A stretch of DNA of 64,000 nt, taken from positions 372,001 to 436,000 of the forward strand of contig VFIW01000003.1 in assembly GCA_006386115.1 (NCBI GenBank), written 5' to 3'. The notes beneath the pieces were generated by a model. It did not search any database. It worked only from the letters and a program-made list of their open reading frames with translations, and was not told the origin of the DNA. The position numbers were made by a program, and so were the translations under genes. Within the stretch, counting starts at the first letter, position 1; every line of letters starts with the position of its first letter. Origin of the DNA: Globisporangium splendens (taxonomy: Eukaryota; Oomycota; Peronosporomycetes; Pythiales; Pythiaceae). Shown here piece after piece: positions 53,862 through 64,000 of the stretch.

Positions 53862-56800
53862 ATGCCGAGCCAGCGTTTGTTGCCCTCTTGCGTGAAACGA
53901 CGTGCCTGCATTTTGGCGCATTCAACTGCCCCGCACCAGCATCACCGCGTATATAGAAGCTCCTACGGACGACACGAGCAATGCGAGCGCTGCTGCGGGC
54001 GGCATCCACGAGCCCGCGCCTGTCCTGATCCACAAGTCCGACGGCAGCAAGGGTGCTACGAGCGTTGTGGGCGTGACGGCAGGCACCGTCGTCATCTCCA
54101 TCGCTCACACGAACCACCGCAAGCCAAGCGGTGGTGGCAATGCGCAAGCGTACCACTCGCAAAGAGAGAAAGATGCGCCATCTTCTCCGAGTGGCGGCAA
54201 TGACGATCCGTTTTTCCTTGCCGTGATGGCACCCACGCCCGATGCTGCGATGCAATTTCTGTCGAACCGCCCGACTGGTGCACACATCCTCGTTAAAGAC
54301 GAAGACGACAATGTGGTGGTCTTCTTGAAATTTCGGCAGGCTGTGCGTGCGGTCGTACTGATCAAGGCCAAGGAAATGAAAAACTGGACGAACCGATCAC
54401 GTGGGGACGGCCGTACAAATCACCCCATCCAGTCCAAGCAACCGCGGCAGCGCATCGAGATCAGCAGACGCAACCGCATTCGGCGATGATGACTCCTGTG
54501 CATAGAGTGGAGTTGACGACGGATCTGTATTTGCAACTTGAGCAGTGCTGGAAACGCTTTTTACCGCGAGTGAAAGCGATGTTGCTATAAATGTGCTGCG
54601 AGCCATACTTTGATGAAGACCTCATGATGGACAACTGGGCGACGACAATCTCTTCGTCCCAGACGCCGTGCATCGTCGCGCTGACCCTGCAGTCTTGTGG
54701 GTTTTGCATATTGAGCACCAATAGCGGCATACCGTCAAGCAGTGGATCAAGTACGAGCAGTAGCGGAGCGGTCCCGATTCGCCATGTCGAATTTGATTGC
54801 CAGAAACTCGTGATCACTATCGCCGACGGGGCATTCAATCCCGCGGCATTCATCGTATCCACGCATTTTTCTTCGAAAAGGTTTTTTGGCGCAGACCTCA
54901 CGTACGTGTTTCGCTCGTACAGATCACACGATGAGCGGAACCAAATGTTGACAGTTCATGATCGTATTCTTGTAGGTTTAAACTGCTGCGAGACGACTTT
55001 CTGACTCCAGATCGAGTGATGCTGAAAGAAACGACGGTGACAACTGTGCCAGCCCAGCAAGCACTATGGCAAAATTGCATAGAACTCAATTCCTCCGATC
55101 CAGAATTTACATCGCTTTTGGCTTTGCAAACAGCGTGCTGGAGGATGATCCCGCACGAACCACTTCCAGATACGCTATTGGGAGCACTGCGCAATCTACA
55201 CTTGCTCTTTGTTGAGCGAAGTGAAAAGTCTGGAAAGAATGATATCGACGTCGGCTCGTCTTCACTCACGTGGCCAAAAGAAAAAATCAAGATGGCAAGC
55301 CACATCATCCCCTATTTATTGGAATTAATGGTTGCAGCCGCGTCCGGCTTGGAGTGGATCGAAGCAAATCTCAGCACAGCTCGTGTTACTGCAGCAAAAT
55401 CGCAACCCGCTTTCGTGTTTCCGAAGCAGAAGTTGCAAGTTCTGCATCAGTTTGCTCGAGTGCTCCGCTTTGACATCGTGTACATGATCGATCGATGTGA
55501 CGAAGCCATGATTCACAAAGCTGCACATCACATATTCCAGTTTTTCGCGATGTGCTGCGATCTTCCAGCAGAGTTCATCGAGCTCATTCGAGATCTGCTG
55601 GCTTTATTACCAGAGTTTCGAGTGATCTTCTTGAAAAATCAGTGTACAAACGTGCTGTGGAAGGCACTTCACACTGGCAATCGTTTCCAGCTCAGTGCCA
55701 TAGCATCGTTTGGCAAAAGAGCAGACATTTCGCCTCTCGCTCAAGCAATCGTGGAAGCTAACGCTGACGCTGCAAGACCAAAATCAGGACATGAGCGCAG
55801 GTCGTCACTGTTTGGATCCCGAAAGCAGTCCAAGAAGGAAGCTCAGTCGGGTCGAAGTACGCATTTTGTTTCTGCCCGTTGGTGCGCAATCGATCGTCTG
55901 AAAAGGACGACAACCGACCGAAAAGTGAATCCAGCAACAAGAAGAGTGTTCGACAAAGCGAATGCACGGGAGTCTACAACGCGTGCAAGCGAAAGAAACG
56001 TTCCAGATTATCACCAAAGTTGTGTATGTACGAGCTCGTGCTACAACTAATACTCGAGCTCATGCACAGCACTTCGTCCAGAACGTGGGAAAAAGACGCT
56101 GGCTTGCTATTGCACCTGGAAAACGTCCACGAGAGCTTATTTAATGAGATCGTGCAGCAGATGAAAGATGCCATCGCAATGTGCTCGAAGGATGAAGCTA
56201 TTCTCTTTCCAGACATTGTGCTCGCGGATCAAGTCAACTATTGCCGTCTCCGTGTAGTGGCAAAATGGGTATCGGATTTGTTTCGATTGGAGCTGAAGCG
56301 CAGGAACCAAGTGAAGACTGCGTTGGGTGACAAAAAGTGCTGGTATTTCATTCATCTCTTTCGCTCCCAATTGAGGGACTTCAACGATTATTTGGAGCGT
56401 TGCAGCGAGAACGAAAACGACACCAACGAGGACGACATTGACGAAGGCGATGAAGATAATCACGACGAAGAAACAGATCGCACAACCCCGTTGCCTGAAC
56501 GGAAAGTCGAGCTGCTCGTTCATATAGAAATTTTCCGATGGATTCCCAGAGCACTCCTCGACGAATGGATCGTGTTATCGTTAGAAGACTTCTTGCAGAC
56601 CGCATCGGTTCTCTCTGGGCTTATTGAACGGCATCAAGACGCCAATCCCCATCACATCGAATTTGCGTGCCAGCTGCTCCAGATTTTCCGCTTCATTTTA
56701 CTCCGGTCAACTGATGTTGATCTGCAGACACTATTGGTTCGAGTGCTGAATCGAGGATGCTCGTCAATCATATCCCTTCTTCGGCATTTGGCAACTGTTG

Positions 56801-59800
56801 CAACAAAACCGGCTGATGGCGTTAGTGAGAAAGCAATCGCTACCCTACAAGCAGAGGTTTTTCGTTTTTGTACGCGTACGCGACACTAGATGTAGCACTG
56901 CCGACGAGAAATTCATGGATCGAAAGCAACCCTGGAATCGTGAACAATACCATAGCGAAATCGGAAGATGTCGAGGTGATTGAGCAGCGAAAAGCAGTTT
57001 TGATGGCAAGCGTTCTATCGTCAACGCCGATATCAGGGCATCCTGAGACAAATCTCTAGGATTACTTGCTTTTCCTTTTGATCCCGAAGGATGACGTCAT
57101 GCTAGTCGAGAGAGCTCAACGACTGTCGTTTTCGCTAATCGAGGCTCCAACTTTGCCCGTCGTCCATTGCTTTCAGCAAAAATTGGAACCCGATCCTCTC
57201 ACGTCGTGCAAGCCCTACAACTTCAAGGTAGTCAAGTCATTTCAGACGCTGCAACAGCTACTCCACGTTTCGCTCATTGCAGATAGTCTGCATGCGCGTA
57301 TCGATTTTCATCCGTGCATTTCAAGTCACATGCACTGCATTGAGCGCTACTACAAACGGTATACCAACAATCTGACCCAAGAAAATCCCCAGTTCTTGCG
57401 CGATGCAGTGGAGTGGCATTTGAAAAACTTGATTGCGCTTGGAAACCGACGAACGTATTTTCCTGCAATAACAGACGCCTTTGGCTCCCTGAAAGTGATT
57501 CCGACATTGCTGAACCTTGTTGAAAGGGAACATGTACCCGACGATACCCAACGACCAGCATCGAGAGCAGCATCGCGACCAAAACTGGAACCAATCGTGG
57601 CTGTGAATGGAGAAAATGAGCCTTGTGATGATCTTAAGCAGTACCCAGATGGGGTAAGCGGCATCACTGAAGTTACTCCAATTGGTCATGTGGACGACCT
57701 TGCACCGGTGCTGCGTTTAAAGCTACCAGTAGCTTCAATACCACGAATTGATCTTGACACCGCGGTTGAGAATCGCATTGCGACAAGCAATGCCGAGATC
57801 TCCCAGAATGCGAAGAACCATGCACTCTTGATCATTCTGATCGCATCATATTTGATTTTGGATTCGAATTTGGACCTCGATCCAGCGATTTGTCCACGTT
57901 TTGCGATTCCCGGTGTCTTAGCCTCAAGTGGAAGCACAAACGCAGAGGGCAGGCTCGATTTGCTGTGGAGCCTGCAACAGCACTTGGCGTTAGTCAAACT
58001 CAACGTTAAGGCGTTCGAGCGAATGGTTCACGACTTGGAGACTGCTCTCGTCTTTTCAACATCAGCTCGAGTCGCAGCTGTCCGGTCTCTCATGCGGTTG
58101 TTAGTTGCATCCCTTCTTGACCGAGACATATACGTCCGACCATGGTCAGATACGGTCACCACCACAAGGGAATGCACGGCGCAACTGGATCAGACTCCGC
58201 AAGAAAGTGGATTGGCGCCAGGAGAACCGGACTCTCCTATTGAAACATGCACATATGCGACAAAAGGCGCTTTTTCCACCGTGTATCGATCAGTTCCGTT
58301 GCTGCCAAAGACGAATGTGGTCGCTATCAAGGTGCTTGCGCATCAAAAACGTGCAGGGGATTTATCGGTTCTGAGCGACGTTTACAATGAGATCGCAGTT
58401 TTGAAGAGGTTGCAAGGCGAGCATGCTGCGATTCAAATGCTGGATTATGGGAATCGCCATGAAGCACAAAGCTTCGTCATCATGATGGAGTTTTGTCCAT
58501 GTACGCTAAATGAATGGAGGGCTTCGTTGGAGTCCGAGTCTCTGCGTGTGCCATTTCGATCTCTTATGGTCATGGTTCTGCGAGCGTACGAGCAGATCTG
58601 TCATTCCTTGATACGGATTCATCGCGCAGGTGTTGGTCATTTCGACATTAAGGTCAACTCTTGCATACTTTTCTCCTCTCCCGTTTCAATGTAGGCTTGA
58701 CTAACTCTCAGTTTTTCCATCCAGGGTGACAACGTTTTGCTTCGCACTAGCGCATGCGACCTCACACGTCGATTGTTGGTGTATGAAGAGCGCGAAAGTT
58801 ACGAAAGTGAAGCTGTGTGCATTCTAAAATCCAGCTTCTGCTTTGGCGATTTTGGAGAATCAATGATACTCGAATCCGAGCATCTCGGACAGTCGCAGTG
58901 CCGGACCACAAGTTTCGTGCTTTCATCCCCAACAGCTTTGCCTGCAATTGAAGCACCGCCAACTTTATCGAAAACGAAAAAGCAAGGGTTTGTGCTCACA
59001 CGAACGCGTGGGACGGAAGCTATCAAGAGCCCCGAAATGCTTCAAATCAAGGGAAGTGACGCAGTCAAGGAGGGCGTCACGTTTTCCAGTGATATCTGGT
59101 CCATGGGCTGTCTGCTTTATGAACTGATTACCCAGGACCTCATGTTCGGTAAAGGTTGGTACCACGTGGTTTCCTGCAACTTTCGTATTTGATGTATTAT
59201 CTGACGAAAAATTTGCTGTTGCTGACTATTTTGCGTAGACGATGCTGCTGGGTTGTACACGCACCTTGCGATCTCTCAAGCCAAGGTACTGCGCGAGGAT
59301 CATGTGCAAAAGATACAAGAAGTGCTGAATCCGAAAAATGAGCCAGAAAACCTGTTTGTGAGTCGACTCATCGGTCTTTGTGAGAAGATCCTCACTCGTT
59401 CTCCAAGTCGGCTTTCCGTGACTCAATTGCTCGCCGAAGTTCAGAGACTACTGGAAGATATCCTTCAGCTCCCAAATTCGAGCGAGGACAAGCGATACGT
59501 CGAGCATGCCTTCGCTGATCCAGTGCCACAGATGGACGACACAAATATGCCAGCTTCATCGAAAAGTACAAGCACGCAATCCACTGTAGCAAAGATCCCT
59601 TCTCTCCCAAATCTCAGGTCACGGTTGTACAGCGATGCTGGAAGTTACGCTGATCAACCTGCTGCCGGGTGCCAAAGTGAATGGGACGCGCCAGTCAAAG
59701 CAGTGTTTTGTCGTCTCTTTTGGAATTTGTATGTCGGAGGCATCCACGATCCTGCCGTCGCAAACGTCCATCAACGACCTCAAACAGCAGCAATAAGCCG

Positions 59801-59804
59801 CTAA
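53862..59804 (+). pseudogene. Large protein with C-terminal kinase domain, N-terminal half frame-broken
   Basis: Clear introns are 53875-53956, 54902-54975, 58653-58724 and 59155-59238. The C-terminal kinase domain is intact from about 58235. It shows GAFSTVYRS (glycine loop), VAIKVL (catalytic Lys), HFDIK split by an intron from GDNVLL (catalytic loop), FGDFGES (metal site), KSPEML and DIWSMGCLLYEL. The region before it is long, helical and unrecognised; a short stretch near 54250-54320 faintly resembles SH2. Coding potential jumps frame near A-run 54379-54383, near 54550 and 54603, between 55790 and 55880, and near T-run 56865-56869. TAA (54588-54590) and TAG (57057-57059) also interrupt. 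It is either a decaying gene or sequence with uncorrected indels; no plausible introns remove these breaks. Confidence 0.7.
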
Positions 59805-60265
59805 GGAGAAAGCTGTTCGAGTGCGAACTGTGCTGCTTTGCTGTTTGCGCGCTCTCGAGCGACCACGAGAAAGTGGCCATCCCATTATACTTTGGCAAAG
59901 TGTCCACGTGAGTGTATGGCGGCAACACACGTTGTAAAAGGAGAGTAGCTCACCAACAGCAACGATGAAAGATAGATCGCAAGACTCCATTTTCATTCAT
60001 TCTCTCTCTCTCTCTCTCTGATGTCCATTAATAATCAATAATATAATACTACACATGAATGAGATTGACCCGCGCATCACAGACAGGAATTGCGGCTGGG
60101 GGCATCTCATCTTCATTCATACTACAACACTTGCTTCTTTCTGCGCGATGGAGGAGAACACCTCCGTCATCGTCCTTCATCATCTCTCCCCATCGGCTAA
60201 ATACAACGCTCGCTTTGATACACTCTCGCACATGCGTCTGGTCGCGTCGCCATTCCGTCACACTC
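59805..60265. other. Convergent intergenic region with (TC)n microsatellite
   Basis: It holds a TC dinucleotide run at 60001-60019 between two converging genes. No coding is supportable. Confidence 0.7.
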
Positions 60266-60712
60266 TTATTTGCCAAGCATCGTGCCCGACTTGAGCGACA
60301 TGCTGCTGCGCCGACGCAGCAGCGCCGGCTGGGACTCTTCGCTACGCGCCAAGATCTGCTTCACGCCGTTGATGTATTCCTTGCACGGACCGGGGATCTC
60401 TGCGCCAGGTCGGTTCTTCGCGAACATCAGACACTCCGAGTTGCTGCGACGGCGACGCAGCTGGTAGTCGCTAGGCACGTCACTGTGGCCGCGCGCCGAC
60501 GTGGGCGTGGCAGCCGTGCTCGAGCGTCCAGAGCCCGGCGGACTGTCGAACTGCGGCTCCTGCTTGGCGTGCTCGAGCGAATTCAACTTGGACTTGAAAT
60601 CCTTCATCGTACTCGTGTCGACCGTCAGTCCCTGCGGCTTGGTCTGCAGCTGCTCCTGGTGGTCGTCGTCGGTCGAGGACTGAAAGCGGCGCACAAAACC
60701 AGAAAGATCCAT
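60266..60712 (-). CDS. Unrecognised 148-residue protein with RRxS motifs
   Basis: One exon starts at MDLSGFVRRFQSSTDDDH and ends KSGTMLGK. I do not recognise a family. It is charged and mostly disordered. It carries two basophilic kinase-type sites, LRRRRSNSE and LLRRRSSMSL. A more ordered stretch between them (CLMFAKNRPGAEIPGPCKEYINGVKQIL) may be a short fold or binding peptide. The open frame is longer and better composed than frames on the other strand, and the start sits in a plausible context. A regulatory phosphoprotein is a guess only. Confidence 0.6.
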   Translation of the reverse strand: MDLSGFVRRFQSSTDDDHQEQLQTKPQGLTVDTSTMKDFKSKLNSLEHAKQEPQFDSPPGSGRSSTAATPTSARGHSDVPSDYQLRRRRSNSECLMFAKNRPGAEIPGPCKEYINGVKQILARSEESQPALLRRRSSMSLKSGTMLGK

Positions 60713-62962
60713 GGCGGACGGACACGTTAGAAGGTCGTTAATAGGGGGGGGAAATTGAAGCCTGCACTTGGGTGCGACTGTGGGCTTCTCGTTGGGGAAA
60801 TGCGATTGAACCGCACTGACGTCTTGGGACTGGGCGGGTGGTTTCTTTTACTTACGCGCTCTTGGCTCGCTGTTTTGCTTCTCTCGGATCGCGCTTTCGC
60901 ACTTGTGCCGCAAATTCGATACTGACGACAGCAGCACAAAGAGCGCAGCGCCATTCTGAAAATTACACCAACCCACCCATCGTGTTTATTTTTTTCTTTC
61001 TTATTTTTCTTGCAGCCGATTTCTTACCGTGCAGTACTGCACGACAAGTCTCCCAACTGAGGGGTTTGCTTCTTTCGGTGCTTCTTTCAACCAAAATTGT
61101 TTTAAACGATACAATCTCTCACTTCAGAAAAGAGCAATGAAGATACACGATTGGCTAAAACGATGAACAAACAATGACGATTGGCTGAAAAAAAAGGAAC
61201 ACGAGAGGTGGGACTGTGCATGACCTGCACTTGTGATGCCACGGCGTAAGTTGAGGTTTGACGCCGAAATGTCCGCACTTCAGCATTTCGCCACGACATG
61301 CTAAGGGCTATGCATGCAAAATCGAGAATGCGCGCAGCTTTGGTGGCACAAGCACGCAGCGAAAGCTCATCCATTAAGGACCCGCAGTGTTTCTGTGACC
61401 GTCAGGCACCAGGGCTTGTCTTTGTGCAAGTGTGTGAAGTGAAGCAAGCGTTTACGCAGTCACAGATTGCAATGCGCATTCAGTAGACGCGTTCTCTTTT
61501 TTTGTTCGCATGCATTCGCAAAGAAGAAGAAAAGCAACGAGGAAAGAATAAAATGCAAACAAGGAAAGAAACGAGGAAAAAAATAAGTTGCCGAGAATAA
61601 CTTGCAAGGCAAAAAACCGGTGTCTTGCGGCTGCAAAGTGGACTTCGATCTCATGTTGAAGATGTTCGCACACTGTTGCATATGCTGGCGTCTTAACATC
61701 CCCCCTTGCGTTCGAGCGGATGCAATCCGAGCCAATTTGTGCCGAAGCAGCGCGTGCACCAAAGATCTGCAGGCCAAGGTGTCATCGACACGCAATGCAT
61801 GCGCGTGACCTGCACTCTGTTCGGCGATTTGCTGGCATTTTGCTCTCACACTTGCAAAAACAGCAGCGATTCCACAAACTGTTTAAAACACAACGCGATT
61901 TTGTTGCAACACCAGCTGTTTTCTACAGATGAGCCAGATGTGTTGAAGAGGAGGAGCACGCGCAGAAAAGAGGGGACGAGAAGAAAAAAAAAGAATAAAC
62001 TACGGATCCCCCTGCTCTCATTGGGCGACAGTGTCTGCATGTGCTGCTGACAGACAAGGAAAGATCGCAGACCCCTCATTCGGCAACTTTTATTATCATG
62101 CAAGAAAACGAAGCAAAAAAAGCAAAACTCCTCCCCGGCGCACGTGCGTGGTCTGATCTCCTGCGTCCTGCAAGCTCCTCACCACGCTGTCTTCCCTCCC
62201 CACACGACAACTTCAACGCACTTGATAACAGCAGCAAACCAATAGCCCATCAACAAATCCGAGCAAACTAAACAAAAAACGCATTCAAAGTCAGCTACTG
62301 TATGGATATGATGAAAAACGACAATAGTCCCAGTCCACAATTGCAATTGTGGAACATGAAACGTTCTTCTGCGTTTTTTAACAGCCTTGCTCTTTCCAGC
62401 AAGAGACATGCCGCAACAGCTCGTTGCTGTAAGTTATTTTTTGTTTTTTGTTTTGTTGTTGTTGTGTTTTGTTGGCGATTTGTTGCCTGTCTTGTTCCTT
62501 TCGTCAATCGGTGGCTTTCTAACAACAGCAAAACGGAAGCCTAATCCGGAACGAGGGTGCTTGGTGTGTCTCGCCGAACGTACTGTACGTTGTAAAAGTA
62601 TTTCTCTCCATCCCCTGTACGTACTAAATAGCAACTGAGTAACGGCCGCACCGATGGAGAGGAGGGGCAGCCATGCTGGTGTTTGGATTTAACGATGCGC
62701 TGCGCTGATTGGATGGATCCGTAACGGCTGCCGGTTCTAGAAGGAAACAATTCTTCAACATGAGTTCACGCGACCTTTCCCCCTCAAGTGGCAACCGACA
62801 ACTCAACAAACGCACACAAGTCACATAGATTTACAGGCTTCTTTACATATCTACTCGCACATGTTGGGATAAATGGCTTCAGGAAAGCAAAATGATCCAA
62901 GTTATCGATGCAGCTTCTCAGGAGGGGGAGTGTTCATGTCCGCTCGTTCGTCCCTCTCCCAT
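60713..62962. other. Gene-poor stretch
   Basis: A 2.2 kb stretch with A- and T-rich runs and only short overlapping frames. No domain, splice-linked exon series or repeat is supportable. Confidence 0.5.
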
Positions 62963-64000
62963 CTACGCCGCAAATGGGTTCAGCGACGTCAGCATCACGT
63001 CGTCGTCGTCCGGTTCGTCAAAGCGGATGCCCGCGGGACCGCCGCTCACCGTGCCCGAGGACGGCTGCCGCGACAGACTCGCGAGCGGCTTCGGCGCTGG
63101 ACTCGTGCTGCTGCCGCCGCCGCCGAAGAGCGAGAACACGCCGCCCAGTAAACCCGACGACGCCGCCTCGTCCTGCAGCTTCTGGCTCACCTTGCGCACT
63201 TCTTGTGGACTGTTGGGTTTGGTTTTGTTTTTGGAGATCAGCGCACGCATTCATTACACATCTGTTGTTAGTTTTGTTGCAAAAATTGCAACACGCATGA
63301 TGTGCAAATTTGTGTTATGTACCTGAATTGCAACACGGTTGCGATAACGGGGATCAACCGCTCTTTCTCGGTCGCATTGCTGCTCTCGATGTACTTGATC
63401 ACCACATTCTTCAAATACTGTAGTAAAATGAGCCAACCAAAATAAGCATCAGCCTCTTGCGTTTTATCCTCTTCTCAGACAGCACCACTTGCCTCAATGT
63501 TGACGCCTTCAGCGTTGCGCTCGCTGAGCTCTTGCAGGCGTTTCTTTTGACGATTCGCAGCCTCCAGCAACGCGACCGTGTCTTCATACTGCAATTGGTG
63601 CACATTGATGTTCGCTTGAGATGATACAATCACACTACCAGGGAAAAAGACCAAGGTGGACAGGCAATTACCTGTTTCTGGTACAAACGAGCTTGTTCCT
63701 CTAACGTAGTCAACTGCCGCTTGATTTTCAGCGTTTCTTCATCGCGAAGTGCCTGCGTCTACACAAATCAGACGAAAAAATCGAAAGTATCAGATATCTT
63801 GTCCTCCAAAATGTAGCCATGTCAAAGAACAAAAAAGGTACCTGAGCCAACTTCAGGATCTGGACATCGACCGACGAAGTCGTAGAAGACGTGGACGTCG
63901 TCGTCACCAACGGAATCGATCGCGTTTCCGCGACGGCAGCTGTAATGTGCGCGTGCACCGCATCGTCAGCCGGGTTTGGACTTGTACTACGGGCTTTATC
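62963..64000 (-). CDS. GRIP-domain golgin (3' part; 5' end off window)
   Basis: Five exons fit on the minus strand: 64000-63842 (open at the edge), 63758-63672, 63588-63493, 63417-63323 and 63209-62963. The first encode coiled coil (LTTLEEQARLYQKQ, LLEAANRQKRLQELSER). The GRIP domain spans the exon joints, from GVNIE through YLKNVVIKYIES and RERLIPVIATVLQF to SPQEVRKV. GRIP domains bind Arl1 and bring golgins to the trans-Golgi. A C-terminal tail follows, Ser/Pro/Gly-rich with an acidic patch (DEPDDDD). The intron after GVNIE uses a GC donor (gcaagt), forced by the domain alignment. All phases agree. Confidence 0.87.

Noticed and set aside
1..64000. CRISPR arrays, bacterial operons, ribosomal RNA genes
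   Set aside because: Genes contain spliceosomal introns and the proteins are eukaryotic. No regularly spaced direct repeats or rRNA-like sequence were seen.

Overview
The window looks like nuclear DNA of an oomycete (a stramenopile such as Phytophthora, Pythium or a relative). The evidence is short introns of about 60-105 bp, chromodomain Ty3/gypsy elements of the type common in oomycetes, a family of secreted cysteine-rich proteins, and conserved eukaryotic housekeeping genes with stramenopile-like architectures. No database search was possible, so genus and species are not assigned.

Left end (1-9.0 kb): nested Ty3/gypsy retrotransposons. Element A (+ strand, 5' LTR off the window) runs through gag, protease, RT/RNase H, integrase and a C-terminal chromodomain to its 3' LTR at 5737-6386. 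It sits inside a related element B on the opposite strand, whose protease reading frame stops exactly at the LTR border; B keeps gag, a leader with a plausible primer-binding site and its 5' LTR (7790-8397). Both elements carry the same -1 frameshift signal, a slippery A AAA AAC followed by a hairpin with a compensated base pair. A large antisense coiled-coil ORF overlaps the 3' end of element A. A diverged LTR-like fragment follows at about 8.56-9.0 kb.

10-19.5 kb: three paralogues of a secreted protein family. Two are full length on the minus strand, with a signal peptide, a Cys-rich head, an approximately 124-residue tandem module and a C-terminal beta-rich domain. One on the plus strand has lost all central modules in frame. 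They are separated by long gene-free stretches.

20-32 kb: a TPR protein with a His/Cys-rich insert, an ENTH/epsin-like protein, NOL6/Utp22 (ribosome biogenesis), a TB2/DP1/HVA22 (REEP/Yop1) ER-shaping protein, and the mitochondrial factor SDHAF4.

32-53 kb: a 13-exon CYFIP/Sra-1/PIR121 gene (WAVE/SCAR complex), a Ubc6/UBE2J-type tail-anchored E2, a DHX57/YLR419W-like DEAH helicase, the DNA polymerase alpha catalytic subunit, a second Ubc6-type E2 that lacks the membrane anchor, an Rpp21/Rpr2-like RNase P/MRP subunit, and a short CARMIL-like PH-LRR protein. CYFIP and the CARMIL-like protein are both linked to Arp2/3 actin control.

53-64 kb: a small Myb/SANT-like protein, a large protein with a C-terminal kinase domain whose N-terminal half is broken by several frame changes, an unrecognised 148-residue protein with RRxS motifs, a gene-poor 2.2 kb stretch, and the 3' part of a GRIP-domain golgin containing a GC-AG intron.
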